64,000 nt of DNA from Guadua angustifolia (Eukaryota; Streptophyta; Magnoliopsida; Poales; Poaceae), in contig CM070514.1 in the NCBI GenBank assembly GCA_036346375.1, forward strand, positions 18,752,463-18,816,462. Reading direction: 5' to 3'. Below the pieces are notes generated by a model. That model did not search any database. It had not been told where the DNA came from and saw only the letters and a program-made list of their open reading frames with translations. Below, one piece after another: positions 24,985 through 35,679 of this stretch; position 1 is the stretch's first letter, and every line of letters starts with the position of its first letter. A program made the translations under genes and the position numbers.

Positions 24985-25200
24985 TTCGCCGACTTATCAG
25001 CAATAGTGCAGCTAGGCTACGCCGACAGATGAGCTGTGACCTATTTTTTGCCGACACATTATTAGTCAAAATAAAAATGCCGACACATAACACGTTGCTC
25101 TATTATACAATTGCCGACAGATGAGGTGACAGTAAAAGGTCTGATTATTGCCCACAGATTATATGTCGCCAATACTAGCCTTTTGCCAACAGTTCACAGT
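24985..25200. repeat. right subterminal TGCCGACA array of the CACTA element
   Basis: About eight copies or variants of TGCCGACA (also TGCCCACA, TGCCAACA) run up to the terminal inverted repeat. Confidence 0.85.
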
Positions 25201-25226
25201 GGCCAAAAGTGTGCCATGGTGTAGTG

Positions 25227-26758
25227 AATGCCTGGACACCATAAAACACATACTAATTTATTAGCCATCTGAAATATAGTATTCTATAAATTTTAGGAAG
25301 TGAATTAAATCCAACAGGAGGCCACACCCAGTGAATTAAATCCAACAGGAGGCCGCACCCAGAATCTGAATGAGGACGCTTATTTCTACACTAGTTTAGG
25401 CAAGCATTTCTTGATCCTGTTTGGTATAATTTCAATCAAATATATTTGGTTATACGTGTTATTGCATTGGAAAAGCTCTTTTTAAGAAAACTCTAAATTG
25501 GAAACTAATGGAAAGATAGATTAATTGTGAACTGCTAAGGCAATGATTATTGATGCACATGAGATTGCTCGTACAACGATTAAGCCAGTGACATATATAT
25601 GAGGTAGGTAGAGGGTGCCTTTGAGAAGGGTAGCACTAGTGAGGCCCTCTACATATGTTAGAACATAAGAATAAACTACTAACTCAGGCAATGAGGCGTA
25701 TTTTGTGTATTAACCATAATGTGTGGAAAAGATCAAAAAAGGTTGTATTGTGAGGATGTTATGATTTCCACATTGGGTATAAGTATATAACTAAGTGAGA
25801 GAAATCGGGTAGGTCAGAAGGCCCTATGAGGAACACAAATTTGGAACTCAACTGTGGTTGAATGTTCTAGGGCACTATATTTAAACATCATGAGAAGTAA
25901 CGCTGATGTGCGTTGAAGTCGGGGTACAACTGGCATGCTGCGAGTGGGTGGGGAACGTTGTGAAGGACACCATAACTCATCAGTTGCCAGGGTTGGAGAT
26001 CTAATATCTAAGTAATGATAAATATTCTAGGTCTCAACATATGTTGAGATCACTATGGGTAAAGTGGAACAACCCTGTGCATGGTAAATTATGAATTCAT
26101 ACTTGTCTCCTAGATTGGAGGCTATAGAAGTTAAGCCTACCTTATATACGAGTACTAGTAGCAATTTTAATAGTTAAAAATCAGAAACACAACTTATCCT
26201 AATGAACCCTATTTTTTGAAAAAGGGGATTTGTGGAAAGGATTTAGGAGATGGAAGTGGAAGAAATTCATATAATGCATTTTTTTATTAATGCTTGCTTA
26301 ATAGTTTTGTACTTACTCTTGTTTAACTCCCCCTTTGCTTAGAAAACAATTCTTATGGACTTGCCTACGAGACATAGGGTGAGGATTACCTGTAGGACCA
26401 AGATAACAAGGAGGACTACTAGGAGAGCTAGGTTATTGTCGGGTGGACCATACACCAGTTTCTGTCGATCTAAGGGGTACTTAGTACTTATGTATTGCTT
26501 TTTTGTTATACTCAAGGTATTGTATATGATTAACTTTGTACTGAACTTATAGCCCTGCATGGCAATGGATGTAATAAGTTTCCAATTCAATCTTTAATTA
26601 TTATGATGCTACAATACTTTGAACACAGTGTATTAAATGATAAAATCTCAAAAAAATCCCAGCGTTTTGTTAGCTAACATTCCGATATCAGTGTAATTAC
26701 CTTAGAGTAATGACGGTATTACTGTCATTACCCTAGGTTAATTATGCAGATTGTCACA
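25227..26758 (+). repeat. chromovirus 3' LTR, piece 3 of 3
   Basis: The late-LTR landmarks follow in the same order as in the other chromovirus LTRs: GAGGACGC...GGCAAGC...TTGATC (about 25370-25420), GGGTAAAGTGGAACAACC (about 26055), ACTGAACTTATAGCCCTGCATGGC (about 26540), and a TTGTCACA end at 26758. It begins exactly at the CACTA right terminus. A 31-bp near-perfect tandem repeat (AGTGAATTAAATCCAACAGG...) occupies 25299-25360. Confidence 0.65.
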
Positions 26759-26799
26759 ACTAGCCTAAGCAGGATTTTCAAATTGAGTCTTATTGACTC

Positions 26800-27528
26800 T
26801 TTCTGTCTTGTTTTTTAATTTGAAACACTGAGAAATATCATGACCAGGTTTCTTGCAATAGTGGCAAAAATTGCTAGATTTATGGCCACTGGATTTAGAT
26901 CTAGACTTTGATCTAGAAGAATTGTCTTTATGTTAACATCTACCTTTAACAATTAAACCCTTAGCCTTAACTTCAGAATGAGAATCAATGCCAAATTTCT
27001 CCTTAGACAGTAAATTTGATTTAACATTCTCAAAACTAAGGATATCATCGTTGCCATAAAGCATGATTTCCTTAAGTGTTCAAAAGTAGCAGGAAAAGAC
27101 ACGATCAATAGAATAGTTTTATCTTCATCTTCAATTCTCACTTCTAATTTCTCAAGATCAATGATGAAAGAGTTGAACTCATTAAGATGAGATTGTATAA
27201 AAGTACCTTCCACCATACGAATTATGTACAGACGTTCTTTGAGGAGCAGTTTGTTGGTGAGACTTTTTTCACGTACAAAGCTTCCAATTTCTACCGCAGT
27301 TTTGTGGCAGTGATTTCATTAATAACTTCACACAGAACATTTGTAGATAAACTAAGTTGTGTGCTTTCTAATCTAGTTCCTCCCATTGCTCATCTATCAT
27401 GATCACCGGTCTAGTTAGCAATACTTTCCTCATGTCTATCTGTATGAGAACCGTTTTCATTTGAACCTGTTATACAGAGAAACTGATATTGCCATTGAAC
27501 TTTCTCACTATCAAATTTAGTAGATGTC
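26800..27528 (-). pseudogene. copia gag fragment with CCHC knuckle
   Basis: The minus-strand ATG at 27528 opens MTSTKFDSEKVQWQYQF. After breaks, the reading resumes as HLNEFNSFIIDLEKLEVRIE, then DEDKTILLIVSFPATFEHL (27180-27040), the UBN2-type gag of copia elements. A knuckle C-x2-C-x4-H-x4-C (CHYCKKPGHDISQC) lies at about 26870-26825. Several stops and a frameshift between the parts make it non-functional. No PR, IN or RT follows to the left, because the chromovirus LTR ends at 26758. The gag is shorter and lacks the Sirevirus coiled coil, so it is of Tork/TNT1-like type. Confidence 0.8.
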
Positions 27529-28065
27529 ATGATAGAGAAAAATTGTAGAGCAAAAGATATGGTAGATTAGATCTGAAAAAAAGAAAAAAAAACTTCCAGG
27601 TACTTTCGGATGCGTGTAGCAATTTTTGGTGCATTTCAGGTGCGCGTAACAATTTCGGCCAGATTTGTTTTTTTTTCTCAACCGATTTTGTTTTTTTAAA
27701 AAATAGCCTTATCTCTTTACGGGCGACCAGTGATGGACTCGGAAAACCTCGAGGTCCTTGCAGAACGGCCGAGGATCTTCTTGCCAGCCTTGAGCTTGAT
27801 GATGCCGGCGGTAGGCTGGCTGGAGACGAACTTACGGTGTCCTCCTGGGCGAGGGCAGTGGGCGCGTCTGCACGAGGAATCAAGCCCGTGGCACGTCGGG
27901 CGATGGGCGATGCGATCGCTGACCAGGCATGGAGATGCCGACTGCCGATGGCCGCGAGTGGATATGTCGATCTAGATCAGGGGCGACCACGAAGACCACC
28001 GGCAACAGCGGCTCACGGGCTGCCTGCGCGAGGCAGAGGATGGCGCACGAAGGATGCGTGGCTGG
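27529..28065. other. unassigned stretch: T-rich leader and GC-rich block
   Basis: 27560-27720 is A/T-homopolymer rich. 27720-28065 is GC-rich with overlapping ORFs on both strands (up to about 118 codons) but no recognisable domain. It lies between the copia gag fragment and the hAT terminus at 28066, so it could be the copia 5' leader or an older captured exon. Confidence 0.35.
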
Positions 28066-28880
28066 CAGGGCCGGTCCTGAGTTTTTTTTTTGTCCGGAGC
28101 GAAATTATAAATGAAAACCTCTAATATAAATATCAAAATATTTTTATACTATCCTGTATCAACTGAAAAGACAATATTCAGTGTATTATAGAAATTATTA
28201 CCGATAAATAAATGGAAGTACAAAAGTGAGATTATTTACCTCAAACATTTTGTAGAGATCATGTTAAAAAATATCTTCTAACATTTCTAGACGCAAAATC
28301 ATCAATTATAGCCTCAACATTAATGTCATCCAATAATCTCTTCTCAATACATAAAGTTGCCGGACCATTTAACCTTTCTCGAGACATTGTAGTTCTCAAA
28401 TAGTTCTTCAATATTTCAACTTTCAAAAGCTTCTTTCAGCTGATGCCATAGTTACCAGCACAATAAATAAGATCCGATAAGCAACAGAAATATTAGTATA
28501 ACAATCCACTTCCCTGACAAACTCAAAAATCTCCATAGCAGACATTGATCTATCTGGCAAAGTCATTTGCAGTATTCTTAACTCAGAAATTAGATTATTT
28601 AACTCAAAATTAGATGAATCATCAACAGAGAAAATTTTTGCCAACTTAGTTAATAATCTTTAAGTTCAATATGATCCAATAACTTCAAAATTGTTGAGCT
28701 CAGAAGAGACTCAAATATACCATTAAATACTTAGAATTCTTCAAATCTGTTTTCCAATAAACTGTTTGCCATATCAACCATAACCAAAAAGTAATTAACT
28801 TCAAAATCTTTCTCAACAGTCAACAATATGCTGCAAGTAACAAATTTGGACATAGAATACATTAACAGATGTATCTAAGT
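28066..28880 (-). pseudogene. hAT (ZMYM/DUF4371-type) transposase 3' part with element terminus
   Basis: The left edge is CAGGGCCGGTCCTGAG, a typical hAT-family end in plants. The minus strand (28875-28430) encodes broken pieces of the C-terminal region (FVREVDCYTNISVAYRILFI, then ASAERSF, the start of the hAT dimerisation domain). The reading is frame-shifted after ASAERSF and interrupted by stops. It is parallel to the better copy at 34285-34833. To the right it is cut near 28885 by an LTR-like sequence. Confidence 0.75.
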
Positions 28881-28904
28881 GTGAAGGTATTAGGTATAAA
28901 AAAT

Positions 28905-30080
28905 TGTAGGATCGATATATACTAATATAGCAATCAGAGGGTGGTGAATGATTGCGTGAAAGCTAAAATGAATTTTTTAGTAATTCTGAAAACACCCCTA
29001 AACAAACTATTAAAGATTGCTTCGGTTTCGACAAAAAACAGATTAATATACGTTTACTAAAATATTAATTTCTGAAGATCTCATCGTTGGATTGACATGC
29101 AATTTATACTATAGAAACTAGATTCAATTTCGAAACTAACCCAATAAGAATCAGCTCAATCGGATCTACGAATCTAGAGTTATAACCTTTGGAAGTTGAC
29201 TGTACCAATAGATGACGGAACCCTAATTACGAGATTAATTAGAATCTACAAGAAATTAATCTATTAAACTTTTTAGATCAATCACTTGATACCCTAGAAA
29301 AGTTTTCAATGGATCAAATCAAACTTATCACGATGGAACGATGAATCAATCTAAAAATCAAAACAAATTAGTACCAGGCTTGCTCTTTTGTCTCGAACTC
29401 TTGATCAATCAACAGCAGCAGTACTCTCTTGCTCATGTTAAGAATTATTCAGCAGCAGTAAACAATACACTTGGTTTGGTATTGTTGTAGCTTCTCCATC
29501 CGAGTACAGAGCACAGTTCAAGTCCACGAACAAAGAGGAGAGATCATGTCGACCAACACACAAACTTGAAGTTGCTTTGCACAGTGCCGAAATTTTTCTT
29601 TGTTGGACGCTGGTTTGGCCGCCGCCGGAGACTCGTGCGGCTCTGTGCAGCTTTGATTTCTGCCATGCACTTCCTCGAACAAGGCTATAAGGTAAGGGGC
29701 CCTGGTAATTTGGGGGCCTGACAAAATAAGGAAAAACTATAGAAGATAATCTATTATTTTCGTACATGATGATGGCTTTATATAGCCATTTAAGTCTAAG
29801 TCATAGAAGTTTACAACTCTTATTTGGATATTCGAGGAAACTTATTTCTAACATATTGCAATAATTATACCTTTGATGTCCACAATAGATTTATATTATG
29901 GAACACGCTTTTCAAGAACGAGGACTTATATCGTGAAACAGATAAGAGTACCTTGAGAGACATAAGATATGATGATCCTATGACCATTACAATTTCCCCC
30001 AATAACGGTTTGCAACATCTCAAGGAAGAATGATGTACAGTATGGAGATGTCCAACTGTTCGAGTAAAGCAATAATGAAT
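28905..30080 (-). repeat. probable copia LTR remnant (Sirevirus-like end)
   Basis: The left edge TGTAGGATCGATATATAC followed by CAGAGGGTGGTGAATGA resembles the Sirevirus LTR ends at 6838 and 14655. A palindromic TATA motif (GGCTTTATATAGCC) lies near 29769-29782, as expected for a minus-oriented promoter. The right boundary and a TSD could not be established. Part of 29500-29720 resembles the GC-rich 5' end of hAT elements (GGGGCCCTGG, GGGGGCCTGA), so the segment may be composite. Confidence 0.35.
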
Positions 30081-30309
30081 CAATCATAAAAACAAGAAGA
30101 GAAAAGAGTGAAAGCTCCGGTTACAACATATTTAGTAGGGTATATATGTTACATAATGAATGGTTGAAAGAAGCTGCTACATCAACGCTACTGTTTTTTT
30201 ATCTTTTTCTAACCCTGGGTTCAATCTCCTTGACGTTGTGTTGTTTTCTCATCTACCCATCATATATGATCCAGTGAGGACTAGATACACTTTTCATAGT
30301 CACTAGGAA

Positions 30310-33108
30310 TCAGGATGAGCAGCACCCAGCTTTCTTCACTGCAGAGACATCGTCTTTGGAGCTGACGTTGATGGTCTGCCCTCGCGGCGGAGCGGCAGGG
30401 TCATCGCCGATGTCAAGGGCCTTCTTGTTGACTACTCGGTAGATCTGCGTCAGCACCTCGGTGAAGGCGTCCTCCACGTTCATGGACTCCAGGGCAGAGG
30501 TTTCCATGAAGAAGGTGTACTCTCTCTCGGCGAATGCCTTGGCGTCCTCCACAGGGACAGCCCGCAGGTGGCGCAGGTCGGCCTTGTTGCCGACGAGCAT
30601 GATCACAATGTTGGCGTCGGTATGGTCCTTGAGCTCCTTCAGCCACCTCTCGACATTCTCGAAGGTCACATGGCGTGTCACGTCATACACAACAAGGGCG
30701 CCAACAGCTCCTCTGTAATACGCGCTTGTAATCGCCCGATACCTACAAATGGATTTTACAGATTGAAGGTCTATTTTACACACCGAAACCATGAACTGTC
30801 CTGTAGATTGTGCCAGTCTAGTAGTTTGATTGAACACAAGTAAGATTAGCAACGGTGAATCAGACCAAACAAGTCTCCACAATTCTGTTTGTAAGGTTCA
30901 AAATTTATGGTACCATCTTTAGCAGTTTAGGATCATACAAAAAAAAATCAAAAGAATTAAAATTCATTTGTTATCTCTGGAAAATAAAAAATAGAAAATA
31001 GAAGGAACATAAATGAGACAATAACCTTACTAGAATTTTTTAAATTTGCTCAAGTGTGATCATGATCCAAAATTTTTAGGAGAGCTTAAGCATTAGCTCA
31101 TCATCCTTCTCTAAAAGTTTCAAATATTCTAAAACTGTTTTGGTTGCTCAATGAAATCTATAGAAGCAAGACAAGTACTCAGCCATCCCAATGTAAGGCT
31201 TTTGTCAGGACAGTAGCACTGTCAGAATTTTTGAAAATTCCTCAGGCTTGATCATCATTTAAAAATTTTATGGAAAAATTAGTGATGCGTCAAAACCATC
31301 CACAAATATTTTTAAATTTTTCTAACATAGTTTGAAGCAATTTTCATTTAGTTGAAATTTGCTGAGATTTCAGTAATTTTGGTTGAAATCTTGGAAATCC
31401 AGATCCAAAAAATTCTAGATTTGAATTTTTCTTTTTGAATTTCATTTGAAATTCTGAAATCTCACCAAAATTTTAGATTTCGGTCGCCTCCAAGAAATAG
31501 TCTGAAAGTAATTTAAAACCTTGACTGTTACCCCTGCAGTTGAACTTTCACACAGAGACAATATTTTTAACACAAAAGTGGATAAAATGCTGCATTGGTT
31601 TGAGCACATGATGCTATATTGATAGCAATCAGTCAATCATAATAACAGAAATGAAATATAGCCGATGATTTGAACAAAAACTTACACGAAATAGGCATAA
31701 ATACAGAAATCCCTAGCATAAGTGGTACCTAGTGACCATTGTGGCAGTTTGCTATTAGAGGATAAAAGTCATCTGCCAAAATTAGCCTTTGCTTGAGGGA
31801 CTAGGATTGAAGAAGAATAGTGGTGTATAGACTTTACAGGTAGGATAAAGAAATTACAACGGCACCCTATTTTCAGTGCAAAATAGAGAGAAACTAGGAT
31901 TTGGATGCAGAATCAGCTTGCAGATGCATATGGACGTCAAAGCTCTCGGTATGACTGCATGGAAGAAGACTAATAATTACAATTTATTAGGCTGAGTTAC
32001 AGAGGTAGGGGAAATGATATATAGAACTTAATGCATGACCAATCTCTCAATGTTTCAGGTGACAACATTATTACTTTTGAGTGCTCAGCAAGATACTAAT
32101 GACATGATATGACTAGATAATCACGATAGGAAAACCGCATTAAGATTTTACATATGAAATGGCTACGATAGCACATTCAGATTTCATTCTATGCGATAAT
32201 CTTCACATCACATTACAAAGGCACAAGTTATTAAGCCCTAAACCGAGCAGAGCATGTAGATAAAAAATTTGCACAATAAAGAATAAACAGAAAGATTATT
32301 CAGGATTGAACCAAGGATTATAAATTAAATCAAAGTCATCACAAGACTGAATATTAAATCGCCAACAATACTCGGCCAACTAAGGTATTAGGCATCCCAC
32401 AAGCATGACCTCTAACATAGCATCGTAGAAACAAGCATTACCCAAATTGATGCAAATAACAACTCAAGCATGTAACGTGATATCGTTGATCCAACCTAAC
32501 AAGCATTGATGCATATATGGTCCAAAGAACACACAGTTAATCGCAGCCGAGCAAACCAAACCACCTGGCCTAATTTCGCAGCATTGATCCAAGATAGCAA
32601 ACCTAGCAATCTAAAATTGGCGCAATGCAATGGGAATAAGCTAGCATTCTCCCAAAAAAATCATAACCCCCACAACGCGCAAATTCAAATCCTACCGACG
32701 CCGATCAAATTTCTTTCTAAACAACGCCAAACCTCTAATTTAATAAGAAATTAAGTTATTGCACAAACCTATTAAAAAAATGCCTCCAAGAACCAGCATT
32801 TAGCCGCACGCATTATTCTCAGGGATGATCAAAGCAAAATCCAGGAAATTTAATGATCAAGAAGAAAAAATATGGAACGGGTGAATGTACCTTTCTTGGC
32901 CGGCGGTGTCCCAGATCTGCGCCTTGACGACCTTGTCGTCGACCCTGATGCTCCTGGTGGCGAACTCGACCCCTATGGTGGACTTGGACTCGAGGCTGAA
33001 CTCGTTCTTGGTGAAGCGGGAGAGGAGGTTGGACTTGCCGACGCCGGAGTCGCCGATGAGCACCACCTTGAAGAGGTAGTCGTAGTCGTCGTCCGCCCGG
33101 TACGCCAT
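30310..33108 (-). CDS. RABA1-type (Rab11-like) small GTPase, two exons, intact
   Basis: Rab GTPase of the plant RABA/Rab11 clade, which controls trans-Golgi/recycling-endosome to plasma-membrane traffic. Exon 1 is 33108-32891 and exon 2 is 30742-30310, minus strand, giving 216 residues, the normal family length. The intron is phase 2 (GAAAG|GTACAT...TTTGTAG|GTATCG) and splits Arg73. Visible motifs are P-loop GDSGVGKS (19-26), switch I Thr44, WDTAGQE (66-72), NKAD (125-128), ETSAL (153-157) and the C-terminal CC at 213-214 followed by SS for geranylgeranylation. The N-terminal YRADDDYDYLFK and VTRHVTFENVERWLKEL are RABA1-typical. No stop or frameshift is present, and exon 1 is GC-rich, as in grass genes. 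It is the only intact host gene I can support, hemmed in by hAT and copia remnants. A C-terminal PP (191-192) departs from the usual LP. Confidence 0.95.
30743..32890 (-). other. single intron of the RABA gene, 2.15 kb
   Basis: GT-AG boundaries, phase 2. AT-rich throughout. At about 31000-31470 it contains a repeat-like stretch. In reverse complement this resembles units of the tandem array at 35680-36140, for instance a GATCAAGC...AAAAATTCTGACAGTGCTAC motif against TGACAATGCTAC. No ORF of note. Confidence 0.85.
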
Positions 33109-33389
33109 CTTCTTCGATCGGTTCCCCCGCGCGCAGTCACAGCCACGCCCTCGTCCTCCTCGCCGTCGTCGTTGTGGTCTCGAACCGTCCGCCCTTCCCG
33201 CCGGTGGGTGGTCGGAGGTGGTGGCTGGGACCGTCGGGGCGCGCGCTTATCGGAGAGCTCCGGCAAGAGGGGGAGAGGTGGAGGTGGAGAGCGTTTCTTT
33301 GGAAGCCAAGGGAAGTGGGAACGAGGACGCTTGGAGAATGGAGTAACGCACAGATTGACGGGTCCTCTTGAAGGCCCTAGTAGATTTGT

Positions 33390-33415
33390 GCCACGTGGCA
33401 AACCGTTATTAATAC
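33390..33415 (-). promoter_or_regulatory. palindromic G-box and TATA-like motif upstream of the RABA gene
   Basis: GCCACGTGGC (33390-33399) is a perfect 10-bp palindrome with a CACGTG core, a bZIP/bHLH (ABRE-like) site. In the gene's orientation TATTAATAA lies just upstream (about 33404-33414), and a CT-rich probable 5' UTR lies between this site and the ATG. The G-box would thus sit between TATA and start, an unusual order, so the true core promoter may lie elsewhere. Confidence 0.4.
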
Positions 33416-33639
33416 ACAGTAGCCATTAAAAAAAAGGTTTAGCTCCTTCCCCACCTCTCATCTTCCCAAGCTCCTTGATGTGTTTAAACAATAAGAATGA
33501 TTTCAAGAGAAAATTCTAATTCAAAACAGGCAAAAACAGTAAGCCCCTATTATCTATTCCAACTTTCAACTCATCCAAACAAATAAACGAGTTGGAAGTA
33601 CAACATCATGGAGAGAGATAACTTATATTACACATCAAA

Positions 33640-34112
33640 AGAAGCTGATAGACCCATATTAACAACATGCTCTTCATAGAGGTTTGGCCCCGATCCTTTA
33701 GTTAATGGGTCTACCACCATGTGCATGATATTTGTGTGCTCCAATGAAATCAGCTGACTAGTGATTTTCTTTCTCACGACAAGATATTTGGTGTCCAAAT
33801 GTTTACTACCATGGTGGACATTTTCTTGTCATTAGTAAAAGTGCTGCAGCTTTATTATCATAGTATATCCTGATAGGATGAGCAATTGAGTCCACAATCC
33901 GCAAGTCTCTGATGAAATTTCTTAGCCAGATCGCCTAAGATGTTGTCACATAGCAAGAGATGTATTCATCAGCTGTAGTGGAAGCGACAGTAACACTTTG
34001 TTTCTCACTTTTCCATGACACAGCTCCACTAGCTAGCAAGAAAATGTACCCAGCTATTGATTTTCTTATGTCTGCGCATCCAGCAAAATCAGAGTCTAAA
34101 TATCAGGACCAG
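33640..34112 (-). pseudogene. copia RNase H remnant close upstream of the RABA gene
   Basis: The minus strand reads in one main frame YLDSDFAGCADIRKSIAGY, then IFLLASGAVSWKSEKQSV, ASTTADEYIS and YYDNKAAAL, the copia RNase H region with its D...E...D pattern. Stops occur at the start and mid-domain, and it is shifted near 33840. No LTR, IN or RT is recognisable around it, so this is an isolated fragment. Its end lies about 0.5 kb from the RABA start codon and limits the promoter length not derived from transposons. Confidence 0.85.
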
Positions 34113-34119
34113 TCTTGGC

Positions 34120-34157
<38 letters not shown>
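34120..34157. repeat. TA/GA compound microsatellite
   Basis: About nine TA units followed by about nine GA units, at the junction between the copia RNase H remnant and the hAT fragment. Confidence 0.95.
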
Positions 34158-34284
34158 TCTTATAAGCATACATCATTGAAGAAATTAATATTCGATGCAC
34201 AAAAAATACTACTATAGAACAATTTAAAGTTTATGAAATGACAAATGTAAATTGTAATCATAAACACTTATTTGGCATTTGGCA

Positions 34285-34905
34285 TCATCTTAAAAAATTT
34301 CTTCTAACATTTTGTGATACAAAGTCATTGATTATACTATTGATATCAATCTCGTCCAATAACTTCTTCTCGATGCATAAAGTCGCCAAATCATTAAACC
34401 TTTCTTGAGTCATTGTTGATCTCAAATAGTTCTTCAACAATTTCAATTTTGAAAAGCTTCTTTCAGCCGATGCAACAGGCACAGGCACAGTAAATAAGAT
34501 TCGATAAGCAATGGAAACATTAGGATAACAATCTACATCTCTGACATGCTCGAAAATCTCCATAGTAGACAATGCGCCATCTGGCAAAGTGAATTTCATA
34601 ATCTTTAATTCAGAAATAAGATCATGTACCTCAACATCAGATGAACCATCATAAGAGAAAGTGTCTGTAAATTTAGTGCAACACTCTTCAAGTTCACTAT
34701 CATTTAATGACTTCAGGGTGCTTGAGCTCAATAAAAATCCGAATATATCTTTAAACACCATGAGTTCTTCGAATCTGGTGTAGTTGCTCGCGTTTGCTCG
34801 CGACTGGCCTAAAAACCCATAGTGTAGTTGCATACCTAGGGGCCCATGACTTTGGGGGCCCGGGGCGGGCGCCCACCCTGCCCCCCCCCCTAAGGGCCGG
34901 CCCTG
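34285..34905 (-). pseudogene. hAT (ZMYM/DUF4371-type) element with large internal deletion
   Basis: A 182-codon open frame (34833-34285) covers the C-terminal part: SSSTLKSLNDSELEEC, then HVRDVDCYPNVSIAYRILFT, ASAERSFSKLKLLKNYLRST and QERFNDLATLCIE, the hAT dimerisation region. Directly upstream (34840-34905), with no room for the rest of the transposase, lies the GC-rich element end, closing with AGGGCCGGCCCTG. So an internal deletion joins the 5' terminus to the 3' coding part. The 3' terminus is not found; the fragment runs into a microsatellite. It parallels the copy at 28066-28880 in the same orientation. Confidence 0.8.
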
Positions 34906-34965
34906 CTAAATATCCGACGAGCTCCAAACTATCAAACCTCCTATACACCAGCATGTGGCCCATAA

Positions 34966-35240
34966 GGGTACGTATAATGGTATGTGTCAGCTATTTGTAA
35001 GACTATACCATATATGATTTTAGATGGAGGAGAGAGAAAGCTGTTATCTATTATTTAATAGATGGTCTTATAGACAGTTTTATATTTTGTATACCATTGT
35101 ATAGATAGTCTATTAATTGAGTGAGAGACCATTACAAACAACTATGTATACGATTCATTGTATGAGTTATTTTTAGTGCTGTCAGTGGATGATATAAATA
35201 TATATTATAGATAGATACTGTCTATACCACTATACATATC
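34966..35240. mobile_element. MITE of about 275 bp
   Basis: Imperfect terminal inverted repeats: GTACGTATAATGGTATGTG at the left, and the right end in reverse complement GATATGTATAGTGGTATAG. The interior is AT-rich with repeated TATAGACAGT and TATAGATAGT motifs and no coding capacity. A TSD was not resolved, so the superfamily is open (Mutator-like or Tc1-like are possible). Confidence 0.6.
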
Positions 35241-35525
35241 TTGAAGGTATGTATGATGTATGTAGGGGCAGAGCACAGGAGGCCCACCTGGTGTCACAGA
35301 ACAGCTTATCCCTTTTTTTGGTGTCTGTGTGTGGGGGGGGAGGGAGCGGAATTCAGCCAATATCACATAAAACACTATCTTCTTGTTCATATAAAAATCT
35401 ATATTTTTAGGGAGGTACGGCGTGCTTCCGCTCGTGCTGCCACATCGCCCTTTCCTACTGTAGATTCTACTATGGATTTCTCCATAGACTCAAAGAATTT
35501 TTGTACAACACATCTCACAAAGGCT

Positions 35526-35665
35526 GCTTGGCTCAGCTAGCAAAAGCTTTTCCACCCGTACGTGAGGTCTTCAGGTCAAATCCCGGGAGGCACGCATCAT
35601 TGTAGCTTCGTGAAATACTGCAGTATCTGTACTGTAGCATCAACAGTAAATTTTTCCTTGAAAAA
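35526..35665 (+). mobile_element. tRNA-derived SINE-like unit
   Basis: TGGCTCAGCTAGC (about 35529) resembles a pol III box A, and AGGTCAAATCCC (about 35572) resembles a box B about 40 bp downstream, the spacing of tRNA-derived SINEs. A GTAGCTTCGTGAAATACTGC tail region follows. No clear poly(A/T) end or TSD, so the call is tentative. Confidence 0.4.
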
Positions 35666-35679
35666 CTGAGAAGATAATA

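Larger units (their letters stand above)
18667..25226. mobile_element. CACTA (En/Spm-like) transposon, 6.56 kb, non-autonomous
   Basis: The element begins CACTACACCATCCCACAC and ends GTGTGCCATGGTGTAGTG. The ~25-bp terminal inverted repeats agree at nearly every position apart from two bases near the middle. Subterminal arrays of TGCCGACA lie at both ends, as is standard for the superfamily. Flanking triplets are AAA and AAT, so the 3-bp TSD is imperfect. No recognisable TNP2-type transposase or TNPA is visible in any frame. Instead it holds fragments of plant genes (19294-21233) and a GC-rich block (24470-24960). It would need enzymes in trans. It lies inside the chromovirus 3' LTR. Confidence 0.9.

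Noticed and set aside
18664..25229. Perfect 3-bp TSD for the CACTA element
   Set aside because: Flanks are AAA and AAT, only two of three bases agree; the termini, not the TSD, support the call.
28900..29727. AAAAT target duplication for the LTR-like segment starting at 28905
   Set aside because: The right-hand match is AAATA when aligned to a CA end; the A-rich context makes chance likely.
32872..33429. 185-codon plus-strand frame across RABA exon 1
   Set aside because: Antisense to the GC-rich exon; the minus-strand reading has all GTPase motifs and correct splice sites.
35526..35600. tRNA gene
   Set aside because: Box A- and box B-like motifs are present but no cloverleaf can be formed; treated as SINE-like.
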